This document shows, in pieces, positions 15,713 through 24,172 of a stretch of DNA of 64,000 nt (position 1 is its first letter; the number at the start of each line of letters is the position of its first letter). The DNA lies in NCBI RefSeq assembly GCF_041929345.1, contig NZ_JBHFNQ010000161.1:1-64000 (forward strand), read 5' to 3'. The DNA comes from Floridanema aerugineum (GTDB lineage Bacteria > Cyanobacteriota > Cyanobacteriia > Cyanobacteriales > Aerosakkonemataceae). The notes beneath the pieces are model-generated. The model was not told where the DNA came from and searched no databases. It was given only the letters and a program-made list of their open reading frames with translations. Position numbers and translations under genes: made by a program.

Positions 15713-16838
15713 ATGCTCGAATTAGTAGACATCAAACGCGAAATCGAAAGTTTATCTCATCGCCTGGGTAAAACCCAGGACTATCTTTGACATACCTGCT
15801 CTGACTGCTAAAATTCAAGACTTAGAGCAGATAGCCTCGCAACCAGAATTTTGGAACGATCAAGACTCGGCTCAACAAACTCTGCAAGAACTGAATGATT
15901 TGAAATCGCACTTACAGCAGTTCTATGACTGGAAAAGTAGCTTGGAAGATACTAGAGCGATCGTAGAATTGCTAGAGTTAGAAGCCGACACTGCATTATT
16001 AACCGAAGCCCAAACTAACCTAAGTAACCTCAACCGAGAACTAGAACGCTGGGAATTACAACAGTTATTATCCGGCCCTTATGATGATCAAGGCGCAGTT
16101 TTAACAATTAATGCAGGTGCCGGAGGTACAGACGCACAAGACTGGGCAGAAATGTTACTGCGAATGTACAGACGTTGGGCAGAAAGCCAAGGTTACAAAG
16201 TGCATTTAGCAGAAATTTCCCAAGGGGATGAAGCAGGAATTAAATCTGCTACCTTGGAAATTGAAGGGCGTTACGCTTACGGTTACTTAAAAGCTGAAAA
16301 AGGCACTCACCGCCTAGTCAGAATTTCGCCCTTTAATGCTAACGGTAAAAGACAAACCAGCTTTGCAGGCGTAGAAGTCATGCCAATTCTAGACCACTCC
16401 GTAGAATTGGACATCCCAGACAAAGACTTAGAAATTACCACCTCTCGTTCTGGCGGAAAAGGCGGGCAAAACGTTAACAAAGTAGAAACAGCGGTACAAA
16501 TTAAGCACATCCCCACTGGTATTGCTGTCCGCTGTACTGAAGAACGCTCTCAGCTACAAAACAAGGAGAAAGCCTTAGCTAGACTCAAAGCAAAACTACT
16601 AGTAATAGCCCAAGAACAACGCGCCCAAGAAATCGCCGAAATTCGCGGAGACATAGTAGAAGCTGCTTGGGGCAACCAAATCCGTAATTACGTTTTCCAT
16701 CCCTATCAAATGGTAAAGGATGTCCGTACCAGTGTAGAAACTACTGCAATTACGGATGTCATGAACGGCGAACTCGATCCATTTATTCAAGCTTACCTAC
16801 GCCAAGAAAATCAATTGGTGGAAAGTAATTCTGCTTAG
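15713..16838 (+). CDS. prfB: Peptide chain release factor 2, with programmed +1 frameshift
   Basis: Release factor 2 recognises UGA and UAA stop codons and triggers peptide release. The gene starts at ATG 15713, reads 25 codons to CTT and meets an in-frame TGA (15788-15790) in the classical CTT-TGA-C context. Shifting +1 continues in the long frame to 16838, giving 374 residues, the normal length. The RF2 codon-recognition motif SPF is present (RISPFNANGK), as is the peptidyl-transferase motif GGQ (SGGKGGQNVNK). An AGG about 5 nt before the shift codon can act as the internal Shine-Dalgarno-like stimulator. The frameshift makes RF2 synthesis autoregulated: low RF2 slows reading of the UGA and favours shifting. 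Annotation without the shift would wrongly start near 15900. Confidence 0.95.
15785..15791 (+). promoter_or_regulatory. prfB programmed frameshift site (CTTTGAC)
   Basis: CTT TGA C at codon 25-26 of prfB, preceded by CCAGGACTAT, whose AGG can pair with the 16S rRNA end. This is the well-known RF2 autoregulatory recoding signal. The upstream zero frame ends here, and the +1 frame (GAC ATA CCT) is continuous with the rest of RF2. Confidence 0.93.
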
Positions 16839-17163
16839 GCAGAGGGGCTCCAGGGGCAGAGGGGCTCCAGGCGCAGAGGGGCAAAAAACTCCTTAACTCA
16901 AAACTCTCTCCAGGGCGGGTTTTGTATTTGACTCTTCTGTTGTGAGTAAAGATTTATCTGCTCTCACCCGCCCTGGAGAGTGAAAACTCTCAGAGTCTCC
17001 AGTCACCTTGTCACCTTGTCACCTTGTCCCAAGAGCCTCCGTATTGATTGTCTTAAACAAATTCTGAGGATCGGTAATACTATGCTGTGAAGGGACTAAT
17101 CAAACTTGTTACATTGAAATGGAAAAATAGTAGCTAGTATATTCTGTAGAATTAAAAATCGTT
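16839..17163. other. Intergenic repeats downstream of prfB
   Basis: Contains GCAGAGGGGCTCCAGG direct repeats (16842-16882), an inverted repeat with 15-bp perfect arms (16906-16920 and 16966-16980, CTCTCCAGGGCGGGT), and CACCTTGT repeated three times near 17002-17027. There is no coding frame. The DUF3285 promoter probably lies in the AT-rich last 100 bp. Confidence 0.6.
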
Positions 17164-17379
17164 ATGAGTAACCCAACTTCACCCACCCAACCACCGGAAG
17201 TTTCTCCCTGTGAAACTACCACGCCACCTGTAGGAACTACTGGTGAACCACGGCCTAGTTATGTGAAACTGGCAATGCGTAATATGGTACGTAAGCGGGG
17301 TACTTCTCTGAAACACTTTTTTCTGACGACTATTAGCTTGTTAGGGGTTCTGATAGGTCTTTCTTATCTAACTCGTTGA
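17164..17379 (+). CDS. DUF3285 family small membrane protein
   Basis: A 71-residue protein with a Pro/Thr-rich N terminus (1-30), a conserved basic block YVKLAMRNMVRKRGTSLKHF (about 34-53) and one C-terminal transmembrane helix (54-68). This matches the cyanobacterial DUF3285 family, whose function is unknown. Its position just upstream of ybeY (46 bp) is, as I recall, typical of cyanobacteria and suggests an operon with ybeY, dgkA and trpG. Confidence 0.8.
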   Translation: MSNPTSPTQPPEVSPCETTTPPVGTTGEPRPSYVKLAMRNMVRKRGTSLKHFFLTTISLLGVLIGLSYLTR

Positions 17380-17424
17380 TAAATAGAAAAATTTGGATGG
17401 GAATTCGGAATCGGAGGATTTGGC

Positions 17425-17916
17425 GTGGAAGTAGAACTGAATGTACAGGATTATTTTTCGGAGTCATCCCTAACTACTGGGGTTGATGAGGAAACCTGGC
17501 AGAACTGGTTCTACGCTTGGCTAGAAACTTTGCAACCCAACAATTCCTCAGCAAAAAGCTATGAACTTAGCCTCCGCCTCACTGACGATGCGGAAATTCA
17601 CTCACTTAACGCTCAGTATCGTCAGCAAGATAAGCCAACAGATGTTTTAGCATTTGCGGCTTTAGAAGTTGATATTCCTCAGCCAGATGAAATGCTAGAG
17701 TCTTTGCCGCTCTACCTGGGTGATATTGTAATTTCTGTTGATACTGCTCAAAGGCAGGCAATACAACAAGGTCACTCTTTGCAAATAGAGTTAGCTTGGT
17801 TAGCTGCTCATGGCTTACTTCATCTTTTAGGATGGGATCATCCTGATGATGAGAGTTTGAGGCGGATGCTGCATCAACAGACTAGCTTGTTGGAAACTAT
17901 TGGCCTTGCTATTTAG
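17425..17916 (+). CDS. ybeY: Endoribonuclease YbeY (rRNA maturation factor)
   Basis: A single-strand-specific metal-dependent endoribonuclease that acts in 16S rRNA 3'-end maturation and ribosome quality control. The 163-residue protein carries the family signature H-x3-H-x5-H in AAHGLLHLLGWDH (H129, H133, H139), which binds zinc, and the conserved TDVLAFA strand (72-78). It starts with GTG at 17425, after GGAGG 10 nt upstream. Length is normal. The stop codon is 18 bp before the dgkA start, so the two are probably co-transcribed. Confidence 0.93.
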   Translation: MEVELNVQDYFSESSLTTGVDEETWQNWFYAWLETLQPNNSSAKSYELSLRLTDDAEIHSLNAQYRQQDKPTDVLAFAALEVDIPQPDEMLESLPLYLGDIVISVDTAQRQAIQQGHSLQIELAWLAAHGLLHLLGWDHPDDESLRRMLHQQTSLLETIGLAI

Positions 17917-17934
17917 ACAAAATAAGTATTTCTT

Positions 17935-18621
17935 ATGTCTGTGCAGGCAGTAGAACGGGTTGATTTTAATTTATTCTTTTCTCTGTGTGTGCTAGACATG
18001 AAACTGAATCAACAACTGATGCCATCAAAAAATTCTAAGTCCTCAAATCGCCATATCGTAGCTACTACTTCCGCTTCTGTGTCTGGTGAGGTTTCGCCAT
18101 CAAATTCCGTTTCTGTGTCTGATGAGATTTCGCCATCAAATTCCGTTTCTGTCTCAGGTGAGGTTTCGCCATCAAACAATAATCAAACGGAACAGGTAGG
18201 ACAGCCAAAGCGTGACCTGGCTTGGCAGGTTGCTTCTAATTTACTGGTAAGTTTTAAGTATGCTTGGGCGGGACTGAGATATGGTTTTGGTACCCAACGT
18301 AATTTTCGCATTCATGTTGCGATCGGAATTCTCGCAATTTCACTAGGCATTTTTCTCCATCTGAGTCCAGTGGAAATGTCTCTGATAGGAATTACGATCG
18401 GATTAGTCCTGGCAATGGAGTTAATTAACACGGCAATTGAGTCAGTAGTTGACTTAACTGTGAAGCAAACTTACCATGAACTAGCTAAGATTGCTAAAGA
18501 TTGTGCAGCGGGTGCTGTGCTAGTTTCCGCTCTGGCAGCTATTTTAGTGGCAGGTTCGTTGTTGTTGCCGCCTCTGTTTGCGCTAATGGTGCAATCAAAT
18601 CTGTTTTCGATTTTTGATTAG
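17935..18621 (+). CDS. dgkA: Diacylglycerol/undecaprenol kinase, DgkA type, with repeat-containing N-terminal extension
   Basis: A small trimeric-type integral membrane lipid kinase. The C-terminal 130 residues hold the family core: an amphipathic NFRIHVAIG segment, three membrane helices and the catalytic block MELINTAIESVVDL with the essential Glu of NTAIE. Gram-positive and cyanobacterial members usually phosphorylate undecaprenol; the substrate here is not proven. Oddity: the protein is 228 residues, about 95 more than the core. The extension contains three copies of a 12-residue unit (S-V-S-V-S-G-E-V-S-P-S-N) encoded by 36-bp tandem repeats (18070-18177). An ATG at 17998 is an alternative start but would still include the repeats. 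Confidence 0.9.
   Translation: MSVQAVERVDFNLFFSLCVLDMKLNQQLMPSKNSKSSNRHIVATTSASVSGEVSPSNSVSVSDEISPSNSVSVSGEVSPSNNNQTEQVGQPKRDLAWQVASNLLVSFKYAWAGLRYGFGTQRNFRIHVAIGILAISLGIFLHLSPVEMSLIGITIGLVLAMELINTAIESVVDLTVKQTYHELAKIAKDCAAGAVLVSALAAILVAGSLLLPPLFALMVQSNLFSIFD
18070..18177 (+). repeat. 36-bp tandem repeat (3 copies) inside dgkA
   Basis: Units 18070-18105, 18106-18141 and 18142-18177 differ at a few positions and are in frame. They encode serine-rich linker units ending S-P-S-N. Copy number could vary between strains without breaking the frame. Confidence 0.9.
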
Positions 18622-18743
18622 CAATTTTAGAGAGTAAAATTTAAAATTGTCTCTGTTTTCTCGACCCTTGGCTTTAGCGATCGGGTCAATCTAAAATTGA
18701 GAATCAGAAATCGGAAATTGTTTGGCTAAAGGAGTATAAAAAT

Positions 18744-19331
18744 TTGATTCTAGTAATTGATAATTACGATAGCTTTACTTACAATCTGGTGCAGTATTTG
18801 GGAGAGTTAGCTTCTGAATTCCCTCTAGCTGCTGATATTCAGGTTTACCGCAATGACCAAATTACTTTAGAGCAAATTCGCGAACTCAAACCAGATGGAG
18901 TGGTAATTTCTCCGGGGCCCGGAAGACCTGAAGATGCAGGGATTTCTCCAGATTTGATTCGAGATTTGGGTGCAACTTTACCAATTCTCGGCGTTTGTTT
19001 GGGACATCAGGCAATGGGTCTAGTGTTTGGCGGTAAAATCGTTTCTGCCCCTGAATTAATGCACGGTAAGACTTCTCCGGTTTATCACAAAGGCGTGGGA
19101 GTTTTTCAAGATGTGGAAACTCCAATGACTGCTACTCGTTATCACAGTTTAGTTATTGAGAAAGAAACTTGCCCAGAAGTTTTGGAAATTACTGCTTGGG
19201 TGGAAGATGGCACAATTATGGGTGTGCGTCACCGAGATTATCCCCATATCCAAGGAGTTCAGTTTCACCCAGAAAGTATTCTCACCAATTCGGGAAAACA
19301 ACTGCTGCGGAACTTTCTCAAGTCCCTGTAG
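18744..19331 (+). CDS. trpG: Anthranilate/aminodeoxychorismate synthase glutamine amidotransferase subunit
   Basis: A class I glutamine amidotransferase that supplies ammonia to the synthase subunit for tryptophan (anthranilate) and possibly folate (aminodeoxychorismate, as PabA). The 195 residues start with MILVIDNYDSFTYNLVQYLG. The nucleophile is C85 in LGVCLGHQ; the oxyanion-hole motif is SPGPGRP and the His/Glu pair lies in QFHPES. The start is TTG at 18744 with a weak GGAG upstream. It follows dgkA by 122 bp. No TrpE or PabB partner is in the window, so the trpG versus pabA label is uncertain. Confidence 0.9.
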   Translation: MILVIDNYDSFTYNLVQYLGELASEFPLAADIQVYRNDQITLEQIRELKPDGVVISPGPGRPEDAGISPDLIRDLGATLPILGVCLGHQAMGLVFGGKIVSAPELMHGKTSPVYHKGVGVFQDVETPMTATRYHSLVIEKETCPEVLEITAWVEDGTIMGVRHRDYPHIQGVQFHPESILTNSGKQLLRNFLKSL

Positions 19332-19337
19332 GTGCAG

Positions 19338-19460
19338 GGGAGATGGGGAGATGGGGAGATGGGGGGATGGGGGGATAATTTATTTAACTACCTCCCTACC
19401 TCCCTACCTCCCTACCTCCCTACCTCCCTAACCCCTAACCCCTAACCCCGCCCCAGTCCC
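19338..19460. repeat. Simple direct repeats (GGGGAGAT and CTACCTCC arrays)
   Basis: GATGGGGA repeated about five times (19340-19376) is followed by CTACCTCC repeated about five times (19390-19427) and CTAACCC repeats. It lies between trpG and the MBL-fold gene. Open frames across it only encode the repeats. Confidence 0.85.
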
Positions 19461-19520
19461 CAGTCCCCAGTCCCCTTTTAAAGGGTAGAATCTCTATGGT
19501 TGTGTAAAAAATAGGGAATC

Positions 19521-20336
19521 ATGAAACGGCGAAAGTTGCTACGTTATACGGGGGCGAGTTTGCTTACAGCTTTTGGTACTGCTATTGCTTCAGGATGGCA
19601 AGCAACGCAAGCCCAAACGGGTAATTCGCTGTCAATTAGATGGCTGGGGCACACTTGCTTTTTGTTTACTAGTGGTAATCAGCGTGTTTTAGTGAATCCT
19701 TTTCGCAGAATTGGTTGTACTGCTGGTTATCGTTTGCCAAATGTACAGGCAGATTTGGTGTTAATTAGTAGTCAATTGTTTGATGAAGGTGCGGTGGAAG
19801 GATTGCCTGGTAATCCTAAAATACTTTATGAACCGGGTGTTTATCAGTTTAACGGTATTCAGTATCAAGGTATTCGTACTTATCATGATACGCTGGGTGG
19901 ACGCAGGTTTGGGACGAATGTTGCTTGGCGTTGGACTCAAGGTGGGATTAATATTTTGCATTTAGGAGGGGCGGCTGCACCAATTGAAATTGAGCAAAGA
20001 ATTCTCATGGGAAAACCAGATTTGTTGCTGGTTCCTGTGGGTGGTGGTGCGAAAGCTTATAATCCAAATCAAGCAATGGAAGCAATTAAATCTCTGAATC
20101 CAAAGTTGGTAATTCCTACTCATTACCGGACTCAGGCTGCTGATGCTAATAGTTGCGATATTGTGGGTGTGGAGGAGTTTTTGAAGTTGACGGATGGTAG
20201 TGGTATGCCTATTCGCAATATTAATAGTGATTCTGTAACTATTAATGCTGCTGATTTGCCTGCTAGTGGTTCTACTGTTAAGATTTTGAGTTATCAGTTT
20301 AATTCTGTTCCTGTTGAGCCAAGACGGAGTAGTTAA
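19521..20336 (+). CDS. Tat-exported metallo-beta-lactamase-fold protein with degenerate active site
   Basis: A 271-residue protein with a twin-arginine signal (MKRRKLLRYTGASLLTAFG, cleavage near AQAQ at about 32), so it is probably exported folded. The rest resembles UPF0173-type metallo-beta-lactamase proteins: WLGHTCFLF, VNPF, ADLVLIS, ILHLGG, DLLLVPVGGG and LVIPTHYRT. However, the zinc motif HxHxDH after LVLIS is replaced by SSQLFDEG, so three of the four ligands are lost, and DHxG-type residues are also altered (HLGG retained). It may be a non-hydrolytic binding protein or use another site. It appears monocistronic. Confidence 0.75.
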   Translation: MKRRKLLRYTGASLLTAFGTAIASGWQATQAQTGNSLSIRWLGHTCFLFTSGNQRVLVNPFRRIGCTAGYRLPNVQADLVLISSQLFDEGAVEGLPGNPKILYEPGVYQFNGIQYQGIRTYHDTLGGRRFGTNVAWRWTQGGINILHLGGAAAPIEIEQRILMGKPDLLLVPVGGGAKAYNPNQAMEAIKSLNPKLVIPTHYRTQAADANSCDIVGVEEFLKLTDGSGMPIRNINSDSVTINAADLPASGSTVKILSYQFNSVPVEPRRSS

Positions 20337-20354
20337 AGGTTTTATCAATTCTTA

Positions 20355-20397
20355 AAGTTTGTAGTAAGGGAACGACTGAAGTCGCTACTACAAACTT
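20355..20397. repeat. Hairpin repeat (AAGTTTGTAGTA arms)
   Basis: AAGTTTGTAGTA (20355-20366) pairs exactly with TACTACAAACTT (20386-20397); the loop holds CGACTGAAGTCG. It lies just downstream of the MBL-fold gene and could stabilise or end its mRNA. Related GTAGTAGCGACTT..AAGTC sequences occur near 2951, 36550 and 47200. Confidence 0.75.
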
Positions 20398-20472
20398 ACA
20401 AGGTTACAAAGTTATTTCGCGCTAATTAACTAAAGTTAGAATATCATAATAGTTTTTAGATAGTCAGCACTT

Positions 20473-21762
20473 ATGCAAACAGAGTACAAAAAGCGTCGGG
20501 AAGAGTTAATGGCGAAAATTGGCAATGGTGTTGCTATTTTTCGCAGTGCGCCTGTGGCGGTGATGCACAATGATGTGGAGTATGCTTACCGACAAGATAG
20601 CGATTTTTATTATTTGACGGGGTTTAATGAGGCGGATGCGGTAGCAGTTTTAGCACCTCATCATGCGGAACATCGGTTTATTTTGTTTGTGCAACCAAAA
20701 GATAAAGAAAAGGAAGTTTGGACGGGATATCGAGTAGGGGTGGATGCGGCGAAGGAAAAGTATGGTGCTGATGAGGCTTATCTGATTACTGAATTAGATG
20801 AAAAGTTGCCACAGTATTTGGAGAAAGCTGATAGAATTTATTATCATTTGGGACGCGATCGCAAATTTAATGAAACTATCCTTTCCCATTGGCAAAGGTT
20901 AATTGCTACTTATTCTAAACGGGGTACAGGTCCGATCGCTATTGAAGATTCTAATTTTATACTTCATCCGATGCGCTTGATTAAAAGTGAGGCGGAATTA
21001 GAATTGATGAGAAAGGCGATCGCAATTTCTGTAGAAGCACATAATCACGCCAGAGAATTCGCTAAACCAGGACGTTACGAATACGAAATTCAAGCAGAAA
21101 TGGAACATATTTTTCGCTTGCGGGGTGGCATGGGGCCAGCTTATCCTTCGATTGTAGCTTCGGGCGCGAATGCTTGCATTTTACATTATATTGAGAACGA
21201 TCGGCAATTACAAGAAAATGATTTGCTGTTAATTGATGCAGGTTGTTGCTATCAATATTATAACGGCGATATTACCCGGACATTTCCCGTAAATGGCAAA
21301 TTTACACCGGAACAAAAGATTATTTACGATTTAGTTTTGACTGCACAATTAGCTGCGATCGACCAAGTAAAACCGGGAAATCCTTGGAACTTAGGACATG
21401 ATACCGCAGTGCGAATTTTGACGGAAGGGTTAGTTGAGTTGGGACTGTTACAAGGTGACATCGAAGAAATAATTAAAGAGGAGAAATACAAGGCATTTTA
21501 TATGCACAAAACCGGACATTGGTTAGGTTTAGATGTGCATGATGCAGGTATTTATAAATATGGTGAAGATGCTTGGCAAACTTTACAACCGGGACAAATT
21601 TTAACTGTAGAACCAGGAATTTATATTTCACCTGATTACCAACCAGCAGAAGGACAACCTGAGATAGATGACAGATGGCGCGGTATTGGAGTTCGTATAG
21701 AAGATGATGTGTTAGTCACCGAGTCAGGAAATGAAATTTTGACTGCTGGTGTACCCAAATAA
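20473..21762 (+). CDS. pepP: Xaa-Pro aminopeptidase (aminopeptidase P)
   Basis: A dinuclear-metal (M24) exopeptidase that removes N-terminal residues preceding proline. It has 429 residues: an N-terminal creatinase-like domain (1-165, with YAYRQDSDFYYLTGFNE) and a pita-bread catalytic domain. The metal ligands are recognisable in LLIDAGCCYQYYNGDITRTF (two Asp), HKTGHWLGLDVHD (His), LTVEPGIYI (Glu) and GVRIEDDVLV (Glu). Length and motif order match class II aminopeptidase P. No signal peptide is seen. A tnpB transposable element follows 30-130 bp downstream. Confidence 0.93.
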   Translation: MQTEYKKRREELMAKIGNGVAIFRSAPVAVMHNDVEYAYRQDSDFYYLTGFNEADAVAVLAPHHAEHRFILFVQPKDKEKEVWTGYRVGVDAAKEKYGADEAYLITELDEKLPQYLEKADRIYYHLGRDRKFNETILSHWQRLIATYSKRGTGPIAIEDSNFILHPMRLIKSEAELELMRKAIAISVEAHNHAREFAKPGRYEYEIQAEMEHIFRLRGGMGPAYPSIVASGANACILHYIENDRQLQENDLLLIDAGCCYQYYNGDITRTFPVNGKFTPEQKIIYDLVLTAQLAAIDQVKPGNPWNLGHDTAVRILTEGLVELGLLQGDIEEIIKEEKYKAFYMHKTGHWLGLDVHDAGIYKYGEDAWQTLQPGQILTVEPGIYISPDYQPAEGQPEIDDRWRGIGVRIEDDVLVTESGNEILTAGVPK

Positions 21763-21895
21763 AACCGCTTTCTATCAAGGAATGATGGGAGCGTGAGAAC
21801 CCCTAGCTTTTAAGTAGGGGATGAAACGCAACGCACGGGGATTAATCCCCGTGTTTCTTCGCTCAATTTAAGATATACTAAAAACATAAAAGGAG

Positions 21896-23296
21896 GTGAT
21901 AACTCTGTTTAAGACTGTTCCAATTAAAGCTAAGTTTACCGAAGAAGAAAAAGTTTTTTGGGTTGACCAAGGTAAAAATTCAAATAGCTTAATAAATTGC
22001 GCCATTTACCATACTCGTCAAGTCTACTACGATAGGCTGTCAAATATGGATAATTCCTTCACAACTTATTGGGTTGGCGATGAACTGCGGTCGGGATGGA
22101 AGACATATAGGTGTCACACAACTTATCCACAGTTAGACAAAGTGCACAAAGACAATCCCCACTACAAAGCATTGGCAGCACAAGCCGCACAACAAACTTT
22201 GCAAACGGTTGGTGAATCAATTAATAGTTACAACAAATTGGTAAATCTCTACTACCAAGGAGAAGTTGACAGGCCATCATTACCTAAATATCGAAAGAAG
22301 GGCGGACTAGCAGCAATTACCTTCCCAAAACAAGCACTCATTTACAAAAATGGGTGCTTTTATCCGTCTGTGAGTAGGGAAACAAAACCTGAATTGATTA
22401 CAGAAATTTCACTTCTTTTGCCAGAATTTATCGATGCTGATTGGGTGAGAGAAGTGAGAATTCGCCCTAATTTAGGAGAATTCTGGATCGACTGGATAAT
22501 TGACGACGGAAAAAAGCCAATTAATATCAACCCTAACCTGGATTACACTCAAGCGTGGGGATTCGATCATGGTGGAACTAATTGGTTAACTGGTGTTTCT
22601 ACTCACGGAAAAAGCCTGATTATTGATGGTAAAAAACTGAAATCAATGAATCAAGGTTACTGTCGTTTGGTAGCTAAATACAAACAAGGGAAATCCGAAT
22701 TTTATTGGGATGAAAACCTGGACAGAATTCAGCGTAAACGTAACAATCAAATGCGCGATGCGATTAATAAGGCTGCTAGATTTATTATCAATCAATGCTT
22801 AAATGACCGGATTGGGAATTTGGTGATCGGCTGGAATGAATCACAGAAAAACCGCCCTGATATGGGAAAACGCAACAATCAAAATTTTGTTGTTATCCCT
22901 ACGGGACGGTTAATCGAAAGACTCAAACAACTTTGTTCTGAGTACGGAATTCAACTTACGATTACCGAGGAAGCCAATACTTCTGTCGCTTCATTTCTTG
23001 ATGGTGACTCTCTACCAAAACACGGTGAAAAACCCGAAACGTGGAAGGCATCTGGTACAAGAATTAGGCGTGGTTTGTATCGCACGAAGTTGGGTTGTTT
23101 AGTCAACGCTGATGCGAACGCAGCCGCGAACATTATCAAGAAGGTAGCCACACAGCTAGGCGTTTGCCTAGCCGAGGTGGGTAGGGCATCTTTGACAATG
23201 CCACAACGAATTGATTTGTTCAATAGGTTGGATAAATCATATCGTAAAAAGACGTTGCGTAGCGTATCTTTAGATCGCTACGCAACATCCTTTTAG
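21896..23296 (+). CDS. tnpB: TnpB, RNA-guided endonuclease of IS200/IS605 type
   Basis: The RuvC-type TnpB nuclease (ancestor of Cas12), about 466 residues. The RuvC Asp is in WGFDHGGTN, the Glu in TITEEANTS and the third Asp in VNADANAAANI, so the catalytic triad looks intact. The zinc ribbon CxxC..CxxC usually found between the last two is not present; the segment reads SGTRIRRGLYR instead, a known variant type. Start: the near-perfect Shine-Dalgarno AAAGGAGGTGAT overlaps the GTG at 21896, so translation may really begin at CTG 21905, 8 nt after AGGAGG. The last 16 codons run through a palindromic repeat (GTTGCGTAGCG..CGCTACGCAAC), which probably extended the C terminus. Confidence 0.85.
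   Translation: MITLFKTVPIKAKFTEEEKVFWVDQGKNSNSLINCAIYHTRQVYYDRLSNMDNSFTTYWVGDELRSGWKTYRCHTTYPQLDKVHKDNPHYKALAAQAAQQTLQTVGESINSYNKLVNLYYQGEVDRPSLPKYRKKGGLAAITFPKQALIYKNGCFYPSVSRETKPELITEISLLLPEFIDADWVREVRIRPNLGEFWIDWIIDDGKKPININPNLDYTQAWGFDHGGTNWLTGVSTHGKSLIIDGKKLKSMNQGYCRLVAKYKQGKSEFYWDENLDRIQRKRNNQMRDAINKAARFIINQCLNDRIGNLVIGWNESQKNRPDMGKRNNQNFVVIPTGRLIERLKQLCSEYGIQLTITEEANTSVASFLDGDSLPKHGEKPETWKASGTRIRRGLYRTKLGCLVNADANAAANIIKKVATQLGVCLAEVGRASLTMPQRIDLFNRLDKSYRKKTLRSVSLDRYATSF
23248..23288. repeat. Palindromic repeat at the 3' end of tnpB
   Basis: GACGTTGCGTAGCGTATCT and AGATCGCTACGCAAC can pair. It lies within the last codons of tnpB (KKTLRSVSLDRYATSF). The same core, GCGTAGCG or its complement, appears near 57523. 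It either belongs to the guide-RNA scaffold or is an inserted dispersed repeat. Confidence 0.65.
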
Positions 23297-23330
23297 AATC
23301 CCCTTTGTTTCAAAAAGGGGAGATGTCAAG

Positions 23331-23891
23331 ATGGATTTACTGTTTAAGATTGATTGGTATAAGGTATTGGTTCCCAGTACCTCAATTGCCGAACTTTTTG
23401 TGCGCGGAACGCTAGTTTATTTGATGTTATTTGCGATTCTGCGCTTTCTTCCTAACCGTCAAATTGGTACGGTGGGAATTTCCGATTTGCTAGTAGTAGT
23501 GTTGTTTGCTGAAGCTGCCCAAAATGCAATGGCAAGCAACTATACGGCGATTTCTGATGGTGTAATTTTAGTAAGTACAATTATTTTCTGGAGTTACACC
23601 TTAAATTGGTTGGGTTTCAAATTTCGGAGGTTTCAGCGCTTTTTAAATCCGCCGCCAACACCATTGGTAGTTAATGGCAGAATGATGCGACAAAATTTGG
23701 AACAACAATTAATTAGTCAAGATGAATTAATGAGTATGCTGCGGAAACAGGGAGTGCAAAAAATGAGTGAAGTAAAATTAGCATTTATGGAGTCGGATGG
23801 CAACATTAGTGTGATTACTAACTCAGCAAAATCTACTATTTCTAAAGAAGTATCACAGGATGAATCTGAACTTATGCCACAGAATAAATAA
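23331..23891 (+). CDS. DUF421 (YetF-family) membrane protein
   Basis: A 186-residue protein with three N-terminal transmembrane segments (about 24-44, 50-68 and 72-95), a cytosolic strand block PPPTPLVVNGRMMRQNLEQQ and MLRKQGVQKMSEVKLAFMESDGNISVI, typical for DUF421/YetF. Function is unknown in the family. The ATG lies 2 bases after the inferred right end of the tnpB element, so the element's AGGGGAG (10 nt upstream) now serves as ribosome-binding site and the original 5' region is displaced. Expression may have been altered by the insertion. Confidence 0.85.
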   Translation: MDLLFKIDWYKVLVPSTSIAELFVRGTLVYLMLFAILRFLPNRQIGTVGISDLLVVVLFAEAAQNAMASNYTAISDGVILVSTIIFWSYTLNWLGFKFRRFQRFLNPPPTPLVVNGRMMRQNLEQQLISQDELMSMLRKQGVQKMSEVKLAFMESDGNISVITNSAKSTISKEVSQDESELMPQNK

Positions 23892-24172
23892 TTTGATGTC
23901 CGAGAATTTTCAGCAACTAGGCTTTTTGGGTTGCTACTGAAGCAGGGTAAGTTGAGTAAAAGTACTTAATTACTCTGCTAAGTTATTAATTTACTTGCTG
24001 CTAGAGAGATGCAGAAAAGTTAGATAAGGTCATAAAATTAACTATTGTTACTGCGGTTACTCGCTGATATGGCTAGAGATAATAATTTTTTTTACTGTTT
24101 CGGGAAAATAGTTTGCAACGGACGGAAAATTAAGTAAATTACTGTTAGTGAAAATAGGTTGGGGCTGGAGCA

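Larger units (their letters stand above)
21787..23329 (+). mobile_element. IS200/IS605-type element carrying only tnpB
   Basis: The element contains tnpB but no tnpA (Y1 transposase) and is therefore probably non-autonomous. The right end is inferred from a hairpin (CCCC TTTGTTTCAAAAA GGGG, 23300-23320) followed by AGATGTCAA, similar to IS605-family right ends. The left boundary is uncertain: two subterminal hairpins are present (CCCCTA / TAGGGG at 21800-21820, and the perfect palindrome CACGGGGATTAATCCCCGTG at 21834-21853). As in other TnpB systems, a guide (omega) RNA would be expected from the 3' end of tnpB through the right end; this is inference from the family. Confidence 0.7.
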
